From positions 1 to 58,855 of the forward strand of contig JAAWIS010000010.1 of NCBI GenBank assembly GCA_022796475.1: a DNA stretch of 58,855 nucleotides, given 5' to 3'. The notes under the pieces were generated by a model. It was given only the letters and a program-made list of their open reading frames with translations. It had not been told where the DNA came from and searched no databases. The position numbers were made by a program, and so were the translations under genes. Positions 25,224-32,695 of the stretch are shown here, piece by piece. The stretch is from Lachnospiraceae bacterium (GTDB taxonomy: Bacteria; Bacillota; Clostridia; Lachnospirales; Lachnospiraceae). The first letter of the stretch is position 1. Every line of letters starts with the position of its first letter.

Positions 25224-25589
25224 TTATAAAAGAATTTTATCTTCCGGATATTCTGTGCCGTTTACAACTATGTAGGCACAGTTATCGTCTGCTTTTACAT
25301 AGATCTGCATATCCTGAACTTTGACATCTGCATGTGCTGCCTGGAAAGCTTCCAATGCTTTTGCTGCCAGATCATTTGCCACTACCTTTTTATCTGCATA
25401 TTCAAAAATAACGGATGCTGCCGGAGCGGTTTCTGCCGTTTCTTTTTTTGCTGCCGGTTTTTTAGCCGCTGGCTTCTTAGGTGCTGCTTCCACCGGAGCA
25501 GAAGCTGCTGCCGGAACAGTTTCTGCAACTGCAGCTTTCGGTGCAGCTTTTGCTGTTGTTTTTTTGGTTCCTGTTTTTGGTGCTGCCAT
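25224..25589 (-). CDS. Ala/Lys/Pro-rich protein with DUF6465-type C-terminal domain
   Basis: A 121-residue protein. Residues 1-60 are a histone-H1-like tail of Lys, Ala and Pro (KKPAAKKPAAKKETAE) with no hydrophobic segment. Residues 60-121 form a small conserved domain (VIFEYADKKVVANDLAAKAL, KVQDMQIYVKADDNCAYIVVNG). The C-terminal match to DUF6465 is from memory. The basic tail suggests nucleic-acid binding, which is an inference. It has a consensus promoter with a leader of about 125 bases and ribosome site AAGGAGG, suggesting strong expression. Confidence 0.8.
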   Translation of the reverse strand: MAAPKTGTKKTTAKAAPKAAVAETVPAAASAPVEAAPKKPAAKKPAAKKETAETAPAASVIFEYADKKVVANDLAAKALEAFQAAHADVKVQDMQIYVKADDNCAYIVVNGTEYPEDKILL

Positions 25590-25720
25590 GATTCAAATCC
25601 TCCTTGATGACTGCGCCCTCATGTAATTCATGGCGAATCATCTTTCCTTTTCTTTCTTTTTTGTTTCTGGTTACTTTTTATGCTTTCAATCGTTTATGTC
25701 GGAAGTTTCTTGTCGTGGAC

Positions 25721-25749
25721 ATTATAGTCTTCTATTTCAGGTTTGTCAA
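25721..25749 (-). promoter_or_regulatory. Fully consensus sigma-A promoter
   Basis: On the minus strand TTGACA (25749-25744), exactly 17 bp, TATAAT (25726-25721). It drives the Ala/Lys-rich protein. Twelve of twelve hexamer positions match consensus. Confidence 0.85.
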
Positions 25750-25840
25750 CAAGGCATTACGATACTGTTAGTTTTTAACAATAATTTCCTGCCGCTTCCT
25801 TTCGTTTCCCGTCAGATTTTCAGTGATTTTTCCCTTGTTT

Positions 25841-27640
25841 TTACATTATTTTATTTTTTTCAATGGCTTCAAATTCATCCAGCAATTCAGAAAATACCCT
25901 CATCCCGTCTTCTATTGGCTTAGGGGTTGACATATCTACGCCTGCCAGCTTTAACAGCTCAATCGGAGGCATGGAACAGCCGCCGCTTAAAAATCTTCGG
26001 TAGCCTTCCAGCGCTTTCGGCTCTTTTTTTAGAATGCCATTAGCAATGGCAATGGCGGCAGAAAACCCGGTTGCATACTGATAGACATAAAATGGCGTAT
26101 AGAAATGAGGGATTCGCTCCCACTCATAGTCGATTCCTTCATCCACTATGATTTCCGGACCAAAATAGTCTATATTTAACTGACGGTAAATCCGGCACAG
26201 CTCTTTGGCAGTCAAAGATTCTCCCTTCTCTGCCTTTTGATGAACAATGCATTCAAATTCTGCAAACATCGTCTGGCGGAACAAAGTTCCGCGGAAGCTT
26301 TCCAAAAAATGATTGATTAAATATTGCTTTTCTCTGGAATCCTTTCCATGATCCATCAAGTAACGAATCAAAAGCGCTTCATTACAGGTAGACGCAACCT
26401 CGGCCACAAAAATTTTGTACCCTGCATACGTATAAGGCTGGCTCTGATCCGAATAGTAAGAATGAATGGCATGCCCCATCTCATGAGCCAGGGTAAACAC
26501 ATGGTTCAGCGTTGAATTAAAATTTAACAGTACGTAGGGATGGGTTCCATAAGTTCCCCAGGAATAAGCGCCGCTGCGTTTTGCCTGGTTTTCATAAACG
26601 TCAATCCACCTGTTGTCAAACCCTTCCTGAAGAATAGATAAATACTCTTCCCCTAAAGGAGAAAGCCCTTTCTTTACCACCTCTTTTGCCTCTTCAAATG
26701 AGTATGTGAGATCGATCCCCTCTACCATAGGAGTATATAAATCATACATATGAAGGGCAGGCAGTTTTAATGCCTGTTTTCGTATTTTCACATACCGGTG
26801 GAGAAGGGGCAGGTGGGCTCTTACTGTAGTTAAAAGGTTATCATATACCAGCTCCGGAACTTCATTTTCTGCCAGAGAATGGGCCCGGCTGGAATGGTAT
26901 TTTTTTGCCTTTGCATAATACACCGCCTGCTTTACATGAGCGCTGTAAGTAGCGGCAATGGTATTCTGAAACTGCTTGTAAACACCGTAAAGGCCCCAAA
27001 AAGCGTCCTCCCGCACCTTCCGCTCTCTGCTCTCTAAAAGGGCAACGTAATTTCCATGGGTAATTGTGATGGTATCGCCTTTTCCGTTCCAAATCGACGG
27101 AAACTTTACATCTGCATTATTAAACATGTTAAAAATCTGGGCTGCCCCTTGCGTCGCCTCATAAGACTGGGCTAAAAGTTCCTCTAAAGGCCCGCTTAAG
27201 GTATGGGGCTTTTTTGCGATAATTTGTTCCATCACACGTTTGAAATGAGCCATTCCATTATGGGAATTCATAAACAGGAAAAGTTTTTCCTGGGGAAGTT
27301 CCAAAAGCTCCGGTATCATAAACGCAGACAGTTCAGAGGCATGATACGACATGGTTTGGGCCCTCCCAAACATATCCTGATACTTCTGATTCGCCGTATC
27401 TTGATCCGAACGCATTCTGGCATAAACATACAGCAGTTCCGTTTTTCTTGTACATTCCTCATCAAATTTTAAGCATTCGTAAACCTGATCTGCCGATTCC
27501 CCCAAATGTCCCTTAAAAGCCTGGTATCCCTTTAGTTCTTCCTTTGTCCCTGCATAAAGCTCTTCCCAGACTTCATCGCTTTCGATCATGTCTTCCAGTT
27601 TCCATGTAGCCTCAACAGGCATCTCACTTCGTTTTTTCAA
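25841..27640 (-). CDS. pepF: Oligoendopeptidase F (M3 metallopeptidase)
   Basis: A 599-residue cytoplasmic zinc peptidase that degrades 7-17-residue peptides. The N-terminal helical oligoendopeptidase domain precedes the M3 catalytic domain, in which HEMGHAIHS (two Zn-binding His and the catalytic Glu, about residue 390) and the downstream EVASTCNEALL (third ligand) are intact. HFYTPFYVYQYATGFSAA is the typical M3B C-terminal block. Length is normal for PepF. It is single on its strand between the DUF6465-like gene and lrgB, with no unusual features. Confidence 0.95.
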   Translation of the reverse strand: MKKRSEMPVEATWKLEDMIESDEVWEELYAGTKEELKGYQAFKGHLGESADQVYECLKFDEECTRKTELLYVYARMRSDQDTANQKYQDMFGRAQTMSYHASELSAFMIPELLELPQEKLFLFMNSHNGMAHFKRVMEQIIAKKPHTLSGPLEELLAQSYEATQGAAQIFNMFNNADVKFPSIWNGKGDTITITHGNYVALLESRERKVREDAFWGLYGVYKQFQNTIAATYSAHVKQAVYYAKAKKYHSSRAHSLAENEVPELVYDNLLTTVRAHLPLLHRYVKIRKQALKLPALHMYDLYTPMVEGIDLTYSFEEAKEVVKKGLSPLGEEYLSILQEGFDNRWIDVYENQAKRSGAYSWGTYGTHPYVLLNFNSTLNHVFTLAHEMGHAIHSYYSDQSQPYTYAGYKIFVAEVASTCNEALLIRYLMDHGKDSREKQYLINHFLESFRGTLFRQTMFAEFECIVHQKAEKGESLTAKELCRIYRQLNIDYFGPEIIVDEGIDYEWERIPHFYTPFYVYQYATGFSAAIAIANGILKKEPKALEGYRRFLSGGCSMPPIELLKLAGVDMSTPKPIEDGMRVFSELLDEFEAIEKNKIM

Positions 27641-27732
27641 GGCCTCTTTTCCTCTCTTTCTTTCAATCTGACCTTACCTTATAAAACCGCTTTTTGCTTC
27701 CATCTTACCTTCTTCCTGTATCGTTTGCAGCA

Positions 27733-28425
27733 TTAAATCCATCCTGCCACCACAGGCACCACTGCCACTGTCATGACTCCGGCTACTGCAATTGACAGGC
27801 TGCTCATAGCGCCTTCCACTTCTCCCAGCTCAAGAGCCTTGGCCGTTCCCAATGCATGGGCGCTTGTTCCAATTGCCAGTCCTTTTGCCACCGGATGGGT
27901 GATTCCTGCCAGCCTGCACAGACCGTTGGCACACATATTTCCTGTGATCCCAGTAATGATAATAGACATGACAGTTAAGGTTACAATTCCTCCAGCTTCT
28001 TCACTGACTCCCATTCCGATTGCCGTGGTAATGGATTTTGGAAGAAGTGTTACGTAATGTTCATGTCCCATCTTAAAAATCTGGCAAAGGAAGAAGATGC
28101 AGAGGGCGCTTGTAAGCACTCCGGAAGTAATCCCTACTGCCACCGCCACTAAATGCGTTTTCAGCAAATGAAGCTGTTTATAAAGCGGAATTGCCAGACA
28201 CACAGTAGCTGGAGTCAAAAGCCCGCTTACAAACTGGCCTCCCTGCTGATACGAATCATAGTCTACTCCGGTAAGAAACAGAATTCCGATTACAATCAGC
28301 ATCCCAATCATCAGCGGATTGAAAATAGCTGATTTCAGCTTTTTCTTAAGAAACAAACCGATCAGGTATGCTCCTATTGTAATAAAAAATCCAAAATATA
28401 TGCTGTTTTCTAAAATTTCTTTCAT
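27733..28425 (-). CDS. lrgB: LrgB family membrane protein
   Basis: A 230-residue integral membrane protein with about 6-8 hydrophobic segments. Family signatures are AYLIGLFLKKK, TPATVCLAIPLYKQL, LPKSITTAIGMGVSEEAGG and AHALGTAKALELGEVEGAMSSL. LrgAB/CidAB systems influence murein hydrolase activity, programmed lysis, and pyruvate or glycolate movement. ATG 28425 is used; the frame extends to a TTG six codons upstream without a better ribosome site. It lies 112 bases downstream of lrgA in the same operon. Confidence 0.92.
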   Translation of the reverse strand: MKEILENSIYFGFFITIGAYLIGLFLKKKLKSAIFNPLMIGMLIVIGILFLTGVDYDSYQQGGQFVSGLLTPATVCLAIPLYKQLHLLKTHLVAVAVGITSGVLTSALCIFFLCQIFKMGHEHYVTLLPKSITTAIGMGVSEEAGGIVTLTVMSIIITGITGNMCANGLCRLAGITHPVAKGLAIGTSAHALGTAKALELGEVEGAMSSLSIAVAGVMTVAVVPVVAGWI

Positions 28426-28537
28426 AATTTGTACCAATCTCAAGAGAAAATCTCTGTATTTTCATCTGAGGCGCAAACCAAAGTAAATGACTGGTTTGAC
28501 TGCATTCCTTTCTTATGGTTTTCTTTACCTGACCACA

Positions 28538-28900
28538 TTATACCGTTCTCTTTTTTTCTGACCGTGTCATAACAAACTGGGCCACTTTGCCTGTAACAAC
28601 AAATACAATCATCGTAGAAATCACGTTAATTACCAGATAGATCCCTCCTACTGCTTTGATTTCATCCAGATACCGGATCAGCCCCGCACCTGCCGGGATA
28701 AACATAGGCGACATATAATCCAGCAAAAAATTTCCGGTTCCCTCTACATCTGTCAGTTTTACTATCCCTGTACACAGCAGGGCCAGCATTAGAAACAGCC
28801 CATACACACCTGCCGGAATTGGCAGCGGAAGTAATTGGTTTAATAAATCGCCTATCCAGGTAATTCCTAAAATCAGCGAAATTTCCTTTACCGTTTTCAT
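28538..28900 (-). CDS. lrgA: LrgA/CidA family holin-like protein
   Basis: A 120-residue membrane protein with four hydrophobic helices. LLPLPIPAGVYGLFLMLALL and SPMFIPAGAGLI are the LrgA/CidA family signatures. It partners LrgB, encoded just downstream. ATG 28900 follows GGGAGGAT at good spacing. An upstream promoter TTGCCG-N17-TAGAAT lies about 55 bases before the start. No LytSR two-component genes, often adjacent in other bacteria, are seen here. Confidence 0.92.
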   Translation of the reverse strand: MKTVKEISLILGITWIGDLLNQLLPLPIPAGVYGLFLMLALLCTGIVKLTDVEGTGNFLLDYMSPMFIPAGAGLIRYLDEIKAVGGIYLVINVISTMIVFVVTGKVAQFVMTRSEKKRTV

Positions 28901-28952
28901 CAAAATCCTCCCTTCATTTTATCGTTTTATCAATATCAAATCCGCAGAGCCT

Positions 28953-28981
28953 ATTCTAACACCGATCAAACCTTCCGGCAA
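28953..28981 (-). promoter_or_regulatory. Promoter of lrgAB
   Basis: Minus strand TTGCCG (28981-28976), 17 bp, TAGAAT (28958-28953). It lies back-to-back with the plus-strand promoter of the GNAT gene. Confidence 0.6.
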
Positions 28982-29010
28982 GGCAGAATTTCGGCAGTCA
29001 GAAAGAACAG

Positions 29011-29039
29011 TTGATTCTTTTCTCTTTTTCCTCTATACT
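29011..29039 (+). promoter_or_regulatory. Promoter of the GNAT gene
   Basis: TTGATT (29011-29016), 17-bp pyrimidine-rich spacer, TATACT (29034-29039). It sits 78 bases before the ATG. Confidence 0.6.
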
Positions 29040-29116
29040 CTAATAAATCGGTTCAGGCAGCGCCTGTTTCATATTTCAAATCATTCAGCCTTTTATTACG
29101 GTTTTAAGGAGCACTT

Positions 29117-29980
29117 ATGAACATACAATTTTTTACCCGCGAAACATTAACCCACAAACAATGGAATGCCTTGTCACAGCTTACAAACGCCTGCCGCCAG
29201 GCAGAGCCTATCACTCTCACCGTTCCAGAAGACGGCGATGGATTTTTAATCGCATATGGAAATCCCTCTGTCAGCCATGGGCCTGTCCTTGGCTGTCTGA
29301 TTTATTGTACCGTTCAGGAGGATCTGTGGGAATGTTACGCTTTCACTCATCCTGACAGCCGCAGACAAGGTATCTTTTCCAGCCTTCTTGAACAATTAGA
29401 GCAAAAAGCTATGGAGCAGGAACAAAAATCCCAAACTTCTGTTTCCCTTGCCTTTCTTTTCGATGGAAAAAGTCCTGATGCCCTGGCTGCCGCAAAATCT
29501 CTTGAAATGGAACTGTGGTATTCTGAACATCAGATGGAACTAACTTTGCCCAAGAAAGAGGATCTGCCAAAATCCTCCTCTCTTTTCCTTGTAAGAAACA
29601 TAATACGAAAGGATTCCTTGGATACGGAAACGCCTGAGGAAAGGTGGATTTATTATGCTTACCTGAAAACTTCTTCCTCCTCTGAACCATGCCAGGAAAA
29701 CTGTCCGGCAGATAATAAAACGTCCCGGGACAATTCTGCTGCCGTCGGTTCCTGCTGTCTGATTCCCTGCCAAAATACTTCCTTTTATCTCTATAATGTA
29801 GAAATCAGAAAAGAGCTGCGGGGCAAAGGTCTGGGAAAACAGCTTTTATCTGCACTTTTTTCACAGCTCCCAAAGGGAGCCCGGATTCGGCTCCAGGTAT
29901 CCTCACAAAACAAACCTGCTCTCAGCCTATATAAAAAAGCAGGGTTCGGCATCACCGAAACCCTGTCTTATTATATTTAA
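29117..29980 (+). CDS. Tandem GNAT-domain N-acetyltransferase
   Basis: A 287-residue protein with two GNAT-like halves. The first has YAFTHPDSRRQGIFSSLLEQLEQKA, and the second has LYNVEIRKELRGKGLGKQLLSALF with a clear R-G-x-G-x-G/K acetyl-CoA loop and a normal ending QNKPALSLYKKAGFGI. The first half's loop is RRQGIF, degenerate, so only the C-terminal half may be catalytic. The substrate is unknown. Its last codons also encode the terminator of the convergent alarmone synthetase operon. Start ATG has AAGGAGC upstream. Confidence 0.85.
   Translation: MNIQFFTRETLTHKQWNALSQLTNACRQAEPITLTVPEDGDGFLIAYGNPSVSHGPVLGCLIYCTVQEDLWECYAFTHPDSRRQGIFSSLLEQLEQKAMEQEQKSQTSVSLAFLFDGKSPDALAAAKSLEMELWYSEHQMELTLPKKEDLPKSSSLFLVRNIIRKDSLDTETPEERWIYYAYLKTSSSSEPCQENCPADNKTSRDNSAAVGSCCLIPCQNTSFYLYNVEIRKELRGKGLGKQLLSALFSQLPKGARIRLQVSSQNKPALSLYKKAGFGITETLSYYI
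29933..29966 (-). terminator. Terminator of mrp/alarmone synthetase, inside the GNAT 3' end
   Basis: On the minus strand CAGGGTTTCGG...CCGAACCCTG (one bulged base) is followed by CTTTTTTATA. It lies about 60 bases past the alarmone synthetase stop but within the last codons of the opposing GNAT gene. Confidence 0.65.
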
Positions 29981-30022
29981 TTCCTGCTGATTAGATGATT
30001 TTAAGTTCTCTATTTTCAGCTT

Positions 30023-30730
30023 CTATCCCCGAATTGCCACTTCCTGGGCCTCAATCCGCTTCCGGATTTCCAGCATCTTTTCATCCGTCTGAGAAATTAC
30101 ATCTGCACATTTTTTCAGTTCTGCACTGATATCGGAACCGTCAATTAATTCTCTTTTGTACTTTAATTGATGATCCAAACTGGCCCAGAAGTCCATGGCA
30201 ATGGTCCGTATCTGAACTTCAACCCGCATAAATTTCTTCTGGTCAGAGAAAAACACCGGCACTTCAATAATCATATGGTAGCTGCGGTATCCGTTAATCT
30301 TTGGATTCTTAATATAATCCTTAATGGCAATTACCCTTACATCATCCTGGCGGATCAGCATATCTGCCACCTCATAAATATCATCTACAAAGGAACAGAT
30401 CACACGAATCCCGGCCACGTCATCCAGATTATTGACCACTGATTCCAGAGATACCGGAAGATTTCTGTGCTTTAATTTTTCAATAATACTGGCTGGCCTT
30501 TTTACCCTGGATTTAATCATCTCAATGGGATTCCTCTGGTTCCGCACCGACAATTCATCATTGAGCACTTCCAGTTTTGTCTTTACCTCCCGGATCGCGC
30601 AGGCATACATCATCATAATCTGCTGAAACTGCCTTCCCACATGAAGCAAACCTTCCGGAACCTCTACGGTATCCGGAACTTTGACGATAGATTGCTTCAA
30701 TTCATTGTTTGGATTAAGATTCATATTCAT
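30023..30730 (-). CDS. Small alarmone synthetase (RelQ-type GTP pyrophosphokinase)
   Basis: A 235-residue single-domain (p)ppGpp synthetase that transfers pyrophosphate from ATP to GDP/GTP. The RelA/SpoT synthetase fold is seen in VKRPASIIEKLKHRN, LDDVAGIRVICSFVDDIYEVAD, NPKINGYRSYHMIIEVPV and RVEVQIRTIAMDFWASLDHQLKYK. It lacks hydrolase HD, TGS and ACT domains, so it matches the RelQ/RelP class. Start ATG 30730 has AAAGGG at eight bases; a TTG two codons upstream is possible. It begins 12 bases after the mrp stop, hence the same operon. Confidence 0.93.
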   Translation of the reverse strand: MNMNLNPNNELKQSIVKVPDTVEVPEGLLHVGRQFQQIMMMYACAIREVKTKLEVLNDELSVRNQRNPIEMIKSRVKRPASIIEKLKHRNLPVSLESVVNNLDDVAGIRVICSFVDDIYEVADMLIRQDDVRVIAIKDYIKNPKINGYRSYHMIIEVPVFFSDQKKFMRVEVQIRTIAMDFWASLDHQLKYKRELIDGSDISAELKKCADVISQTDEKMLEIRKRIEAQEVAIRG

Positions 30731-30742
30731 AAGCAAATCCCT

Positions 30743-31582
30743 TTAAATTTCCTCGATTGCCTTTACGGCATCCTGCAGCCAGTCCTCCTGCAAATATTCA
30801 ATCTTTCCGCAGTCAACCAGCTCTGCTACTTTCGGATCAATCGGAAGCTTTGCAAGAACCGGAATTCCCTGTTCCCCTGCCGCCTGGTCGATATGGCTTT
30901 CTCCAAATATGGAAATCTTTGTTTTGCAGTCCGGACATACCAGATAACTCATATTTTCTACAACACCTAAAATCGGGATATCCATTTTCTTTGCCATATT
31001 GACAGCTTTCGCTACAATCATGGAAACCAGCTCCTGAGGCGAAGCTACAATAATAATCCCGTCCACCGGAAGGGACTGGAACACAGTTAGCGGCACATCT
31101 CCTGTTCCTGGAGGCATATCCACAAACATATAGTCAATATCCTTCCATAATGTTTCTGCCCAAAACTGCTTCACAGCCCCGGCAATTACAGGTCCCCGCC
31201 AGATTACCGGATCAGTAGCTTCATCCAGCAACAGGTTGGCTGACATTACCTGGATCCCATTCATGGTCTTTACCGGCATCATTAATGCCCCGTCAGAAGT
31301 CATTTCTACCATTTCCCCATCTAATCCAAATGCCTTTGGAATGGATGGCCCTGTAATATCTGCATCCAAAATTGCTGTACGTTTTTGTTTGCGGTTCATG
31401 GCAACTGCCAGCATAGCAGTCACCAGAGATTTCCCCACACCGCCCTTTCCGCTTACAATTCCAATTACCTTCTTCACCGAACTAGCCGGATGAAGAGGCT
31501 CTAAAAAGCTTGTCTGCTCCTTGGTCCTGCTGCTGCAGTTTTCTTTGCAGGAACTGCAGTCATGGGTACAGTTTTCACTCAT
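30743..31582 (-). CDS. mrp: Mrp/NBP35-type Fe-S cluster carrier ATPase
   Basis: A 279-residue P-loop ATPase that carries or delivers Fe-S clusters. Residues 5-17 hold an unusual Cys set (CTHDCSSCKENC), followed by the deviant Walker A SGKGGVGKS. DADITGPSIPKAFG, VDMPPGTGDVPLTV and the paired CxxC in YLVCPDCKTK (bridging cluster site at the dimer interface) follow. The N-terminal Cys-rich tail is common in clostridial members. Promoter TGGACT-N17-TATAAT lies about 60 bases upstream. Confidence 0.94.
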   Translation of the reverse strand: MSENCTHDCSSCKENCSSRTKEQTSFLEPLHPASSVKKVIGIVSGKGGVGKSLVTAMLAVAMNRKQKRTAILDADITGPSIPKAFGLDGEMVEMTSDGALMMPVKTMNGIQVMSANLLLDEATDPVIWRGPVIAGAVKQFWAETLWKDIDYMFVDMPPGTGDVPLTVFQSLPVDGIIIVASPQELVSMIVAKAVNMAKKMDIPILGVVENMSYLVCPDCKTKISIFGESHIDQAAGEQGIPVLAKLPIDPKVAELVDCGKIEYLQEDWLQDAVKAIEEI

Positions 31583-31640
31583 AATGATCTCCTTTCAGCT
31601 TCCCTTAAAGTACAAACACAAGGGAGCACTTATGTTCTTC

Positions 31641-31669
31641 ATTATAATTCCACCCGGCAAAAAAGTCCA
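31641..31669 (-). promoter_or_regulatory. Promoter of mrp
   Basis: Minus strand TGGACT (31669-31664), 17 bp, perfect TATAAT (31646-31641). The mrp ATG at 31582 follows AAAGGAG. Confidence 0.65.
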
Positions 31670-31680
31670 TACCTTTGCTT

Positions 31681-31837
31681 AACAGTAACCCCCATGCCCC
31701 GCTAGGGCGCCACCATAAATGAAAAGGGGTTCCTGTGAACCCTCCGGGAGGATGTGCAGAAAACGGGCATGGAAGATGCCGCTTCGCGGCCCCGCTTTCG
31801 CACAGCTTGGCGGCGGGGCGCCAAGCTTTCACAATAA
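31681..31837. repeat. GC-rich multi-hairpin intergenic block
   Basis: Strikingly GC-rich compared with its neighbours. It contains AGCTTGGCG with its complement (31804-31812/31819-31827), GCCGC/GCGGC, CCCATGCCC with GGGCATGG about 65 bases apart, and GGGTTC/GAACCC. On the minus strand GTTACTGTT (31689-31681) and GTTATTGTG near 31837 recall the ends of the small insertions elsewhere in the window. No credible coding frame. Probably a decayed repeat or structured RNA element following folT. Confidence 0.4.
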
Positions 31838-31845
31838 CTACTTCT

Positions 31846-32406
31846 TTACCAGCTCCCCCTTTTTAACACCTTAAAGGCGCCTATCCGTTCCATATACCGC
31901 CCAATGCTGAATAGCAGTACTGAGTCAATTGGCCACATAATCAAATTTTTTAAAACTCTGGCAGGAAGAAGCACCATAAATGCCTTGCCGTATAAAAGGG
32001 ATATCCACAAAGTGTTAAAAAATACATTACAAATCAGCACAACAAGGAATTTGGCAGCCAAAACCCGGCGAAGGGTAAATGGCCTCTGATAAAGGATACA
32101 GCCATACAGTACTCCAGCCAGGATGGCATCAAAGGTAAAACCCGGAAAAAACTGCCCCGATGGCTTTATCATATACTTCAGCAAATCCAGCATACCGCCA
32201 AAGCATCCTCCTACCACAGGCCCAAACAAATAGTCTGCCAGCCTGTTAGGAATTCCAGAAAATCCAATCTTAATATAAGGCCCGATTTCAATGGTATAAT
32301 ACCCTAAAACAATCGCAATCGCGCCAAGCATCCCGCAAACGGTTATCGTCTGCATCTGTTTTGCCTCCTGGCAGGATTGGGTGAACAATGCTGTTAATTT
32401 CTTCAT
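31846..32406 (-). CDS. folT: Folate ECF transporter S component
   Basis: A 186-residue membrane protein with about six hydrophobic segments. It is the substrate-binding subunit that works with a shared energy-coupling module (EcfA/A'/T, not in this window) to import folate. Typical FolT text is seen in IEIGPYIKIGFSGIPNRLADYLFGPVVGG and MIKPSGQFFPGFTFDAILAG. The upstream THF riboswitch gives independent support for the substrate. The ribosome site GGGAGG lies nine bases upstream of the ATG, just past a large hairpin. Confidence 0.93.
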   Translation of the reverse strand: MKKLTALFTQSCQEAKQMQTITVCGMLGAIAIVLGYYTIEIGPYIKIGFSGIPNRLADYLFGPVVGGCFGGMLDLLKYMIKPSGQFFPGFTFDAILAGVLYGCILYQRPFTLRRVLAAKFLVVLICNVFFNTLWISLLYGKAFMVLLPARVLKNLIMWPIDSVLLFSIGRYMERIGAFKVLKRGSW

Positions 32407-32433
32407 TAAAAATTACCTCCCTTGCAGAATTTA

Positions 32434-32486
32434 AGCACTCCCTGAAACTTAAACGCAAAAATTGCCCGCAAGTTTCCGGGAGTGCT
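32434..32486 (-). promoter_or_regulatory. Expression-platform hairpin between THF aptamer and folT
   Basis: AGCACTCCC (plus strand 32434-32442) pairs with GGGAGTGCT (32478-32486), extended by AAGTTT/AAACTT. The CTCCC arm of the RNA could alternatively pair with the folT ribosome site GGGAGG (32421-32416), so a switch at translation initiation is a plausible inference. A smaller CCCG/CGGG hairpin followed by CAATTTTT inside the loop could serve as a terminator. Confidence 0.45.
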
Positions 32487-32530
32487 CCACATACTACCGC
32501 AACGAAGCTTATGGATTATGCTCTCAGATT

Positions 32531-32644
32531 GCAGCGGGATGCGGCCTGTGTACCGCAAGATATCCCGGATCTGTCCAAGACTCTTTTCGTCCAACTGGCA
32601 ACTCCCTGTCCAGCCGGCACTTAACGCACACAAACCTACTCTGC
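32531..32644 (-). ncRNA. Tetrahydrofolate (THF) riboswitch
   Basis: Read on the minus strand it matches the folT-type THF aptamer. It opens with GCAGAGTAGG, then TGTGCGTTAAGTGCC, a variable hairpin arm with AGGGAGTTGCC, and closes with GCGGTACACAGGCCGCATCC followed by CGCTGC. Outer GCAG/CTGC forms P1 and TTTGTGT/ACACAGG forms P2. Known examples repress folate transport or synthesis genes when THF binds. Length about 114 bases. It lies directly ahead of folT. Confidence 0.88.
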
Positions 32645-32695
32645 ATAATAATACGATTATGTTAACAGATACACTTGGGTTAATCATCAGATAAA

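Noticed and set aside
31605-31832. 75-codon frame on the minus strand after folT
   Set aside because: It follows the GC-rich hairpin block, is Pro/Gly/Trp-rich without a start context, and overlaps the mrp promoter.
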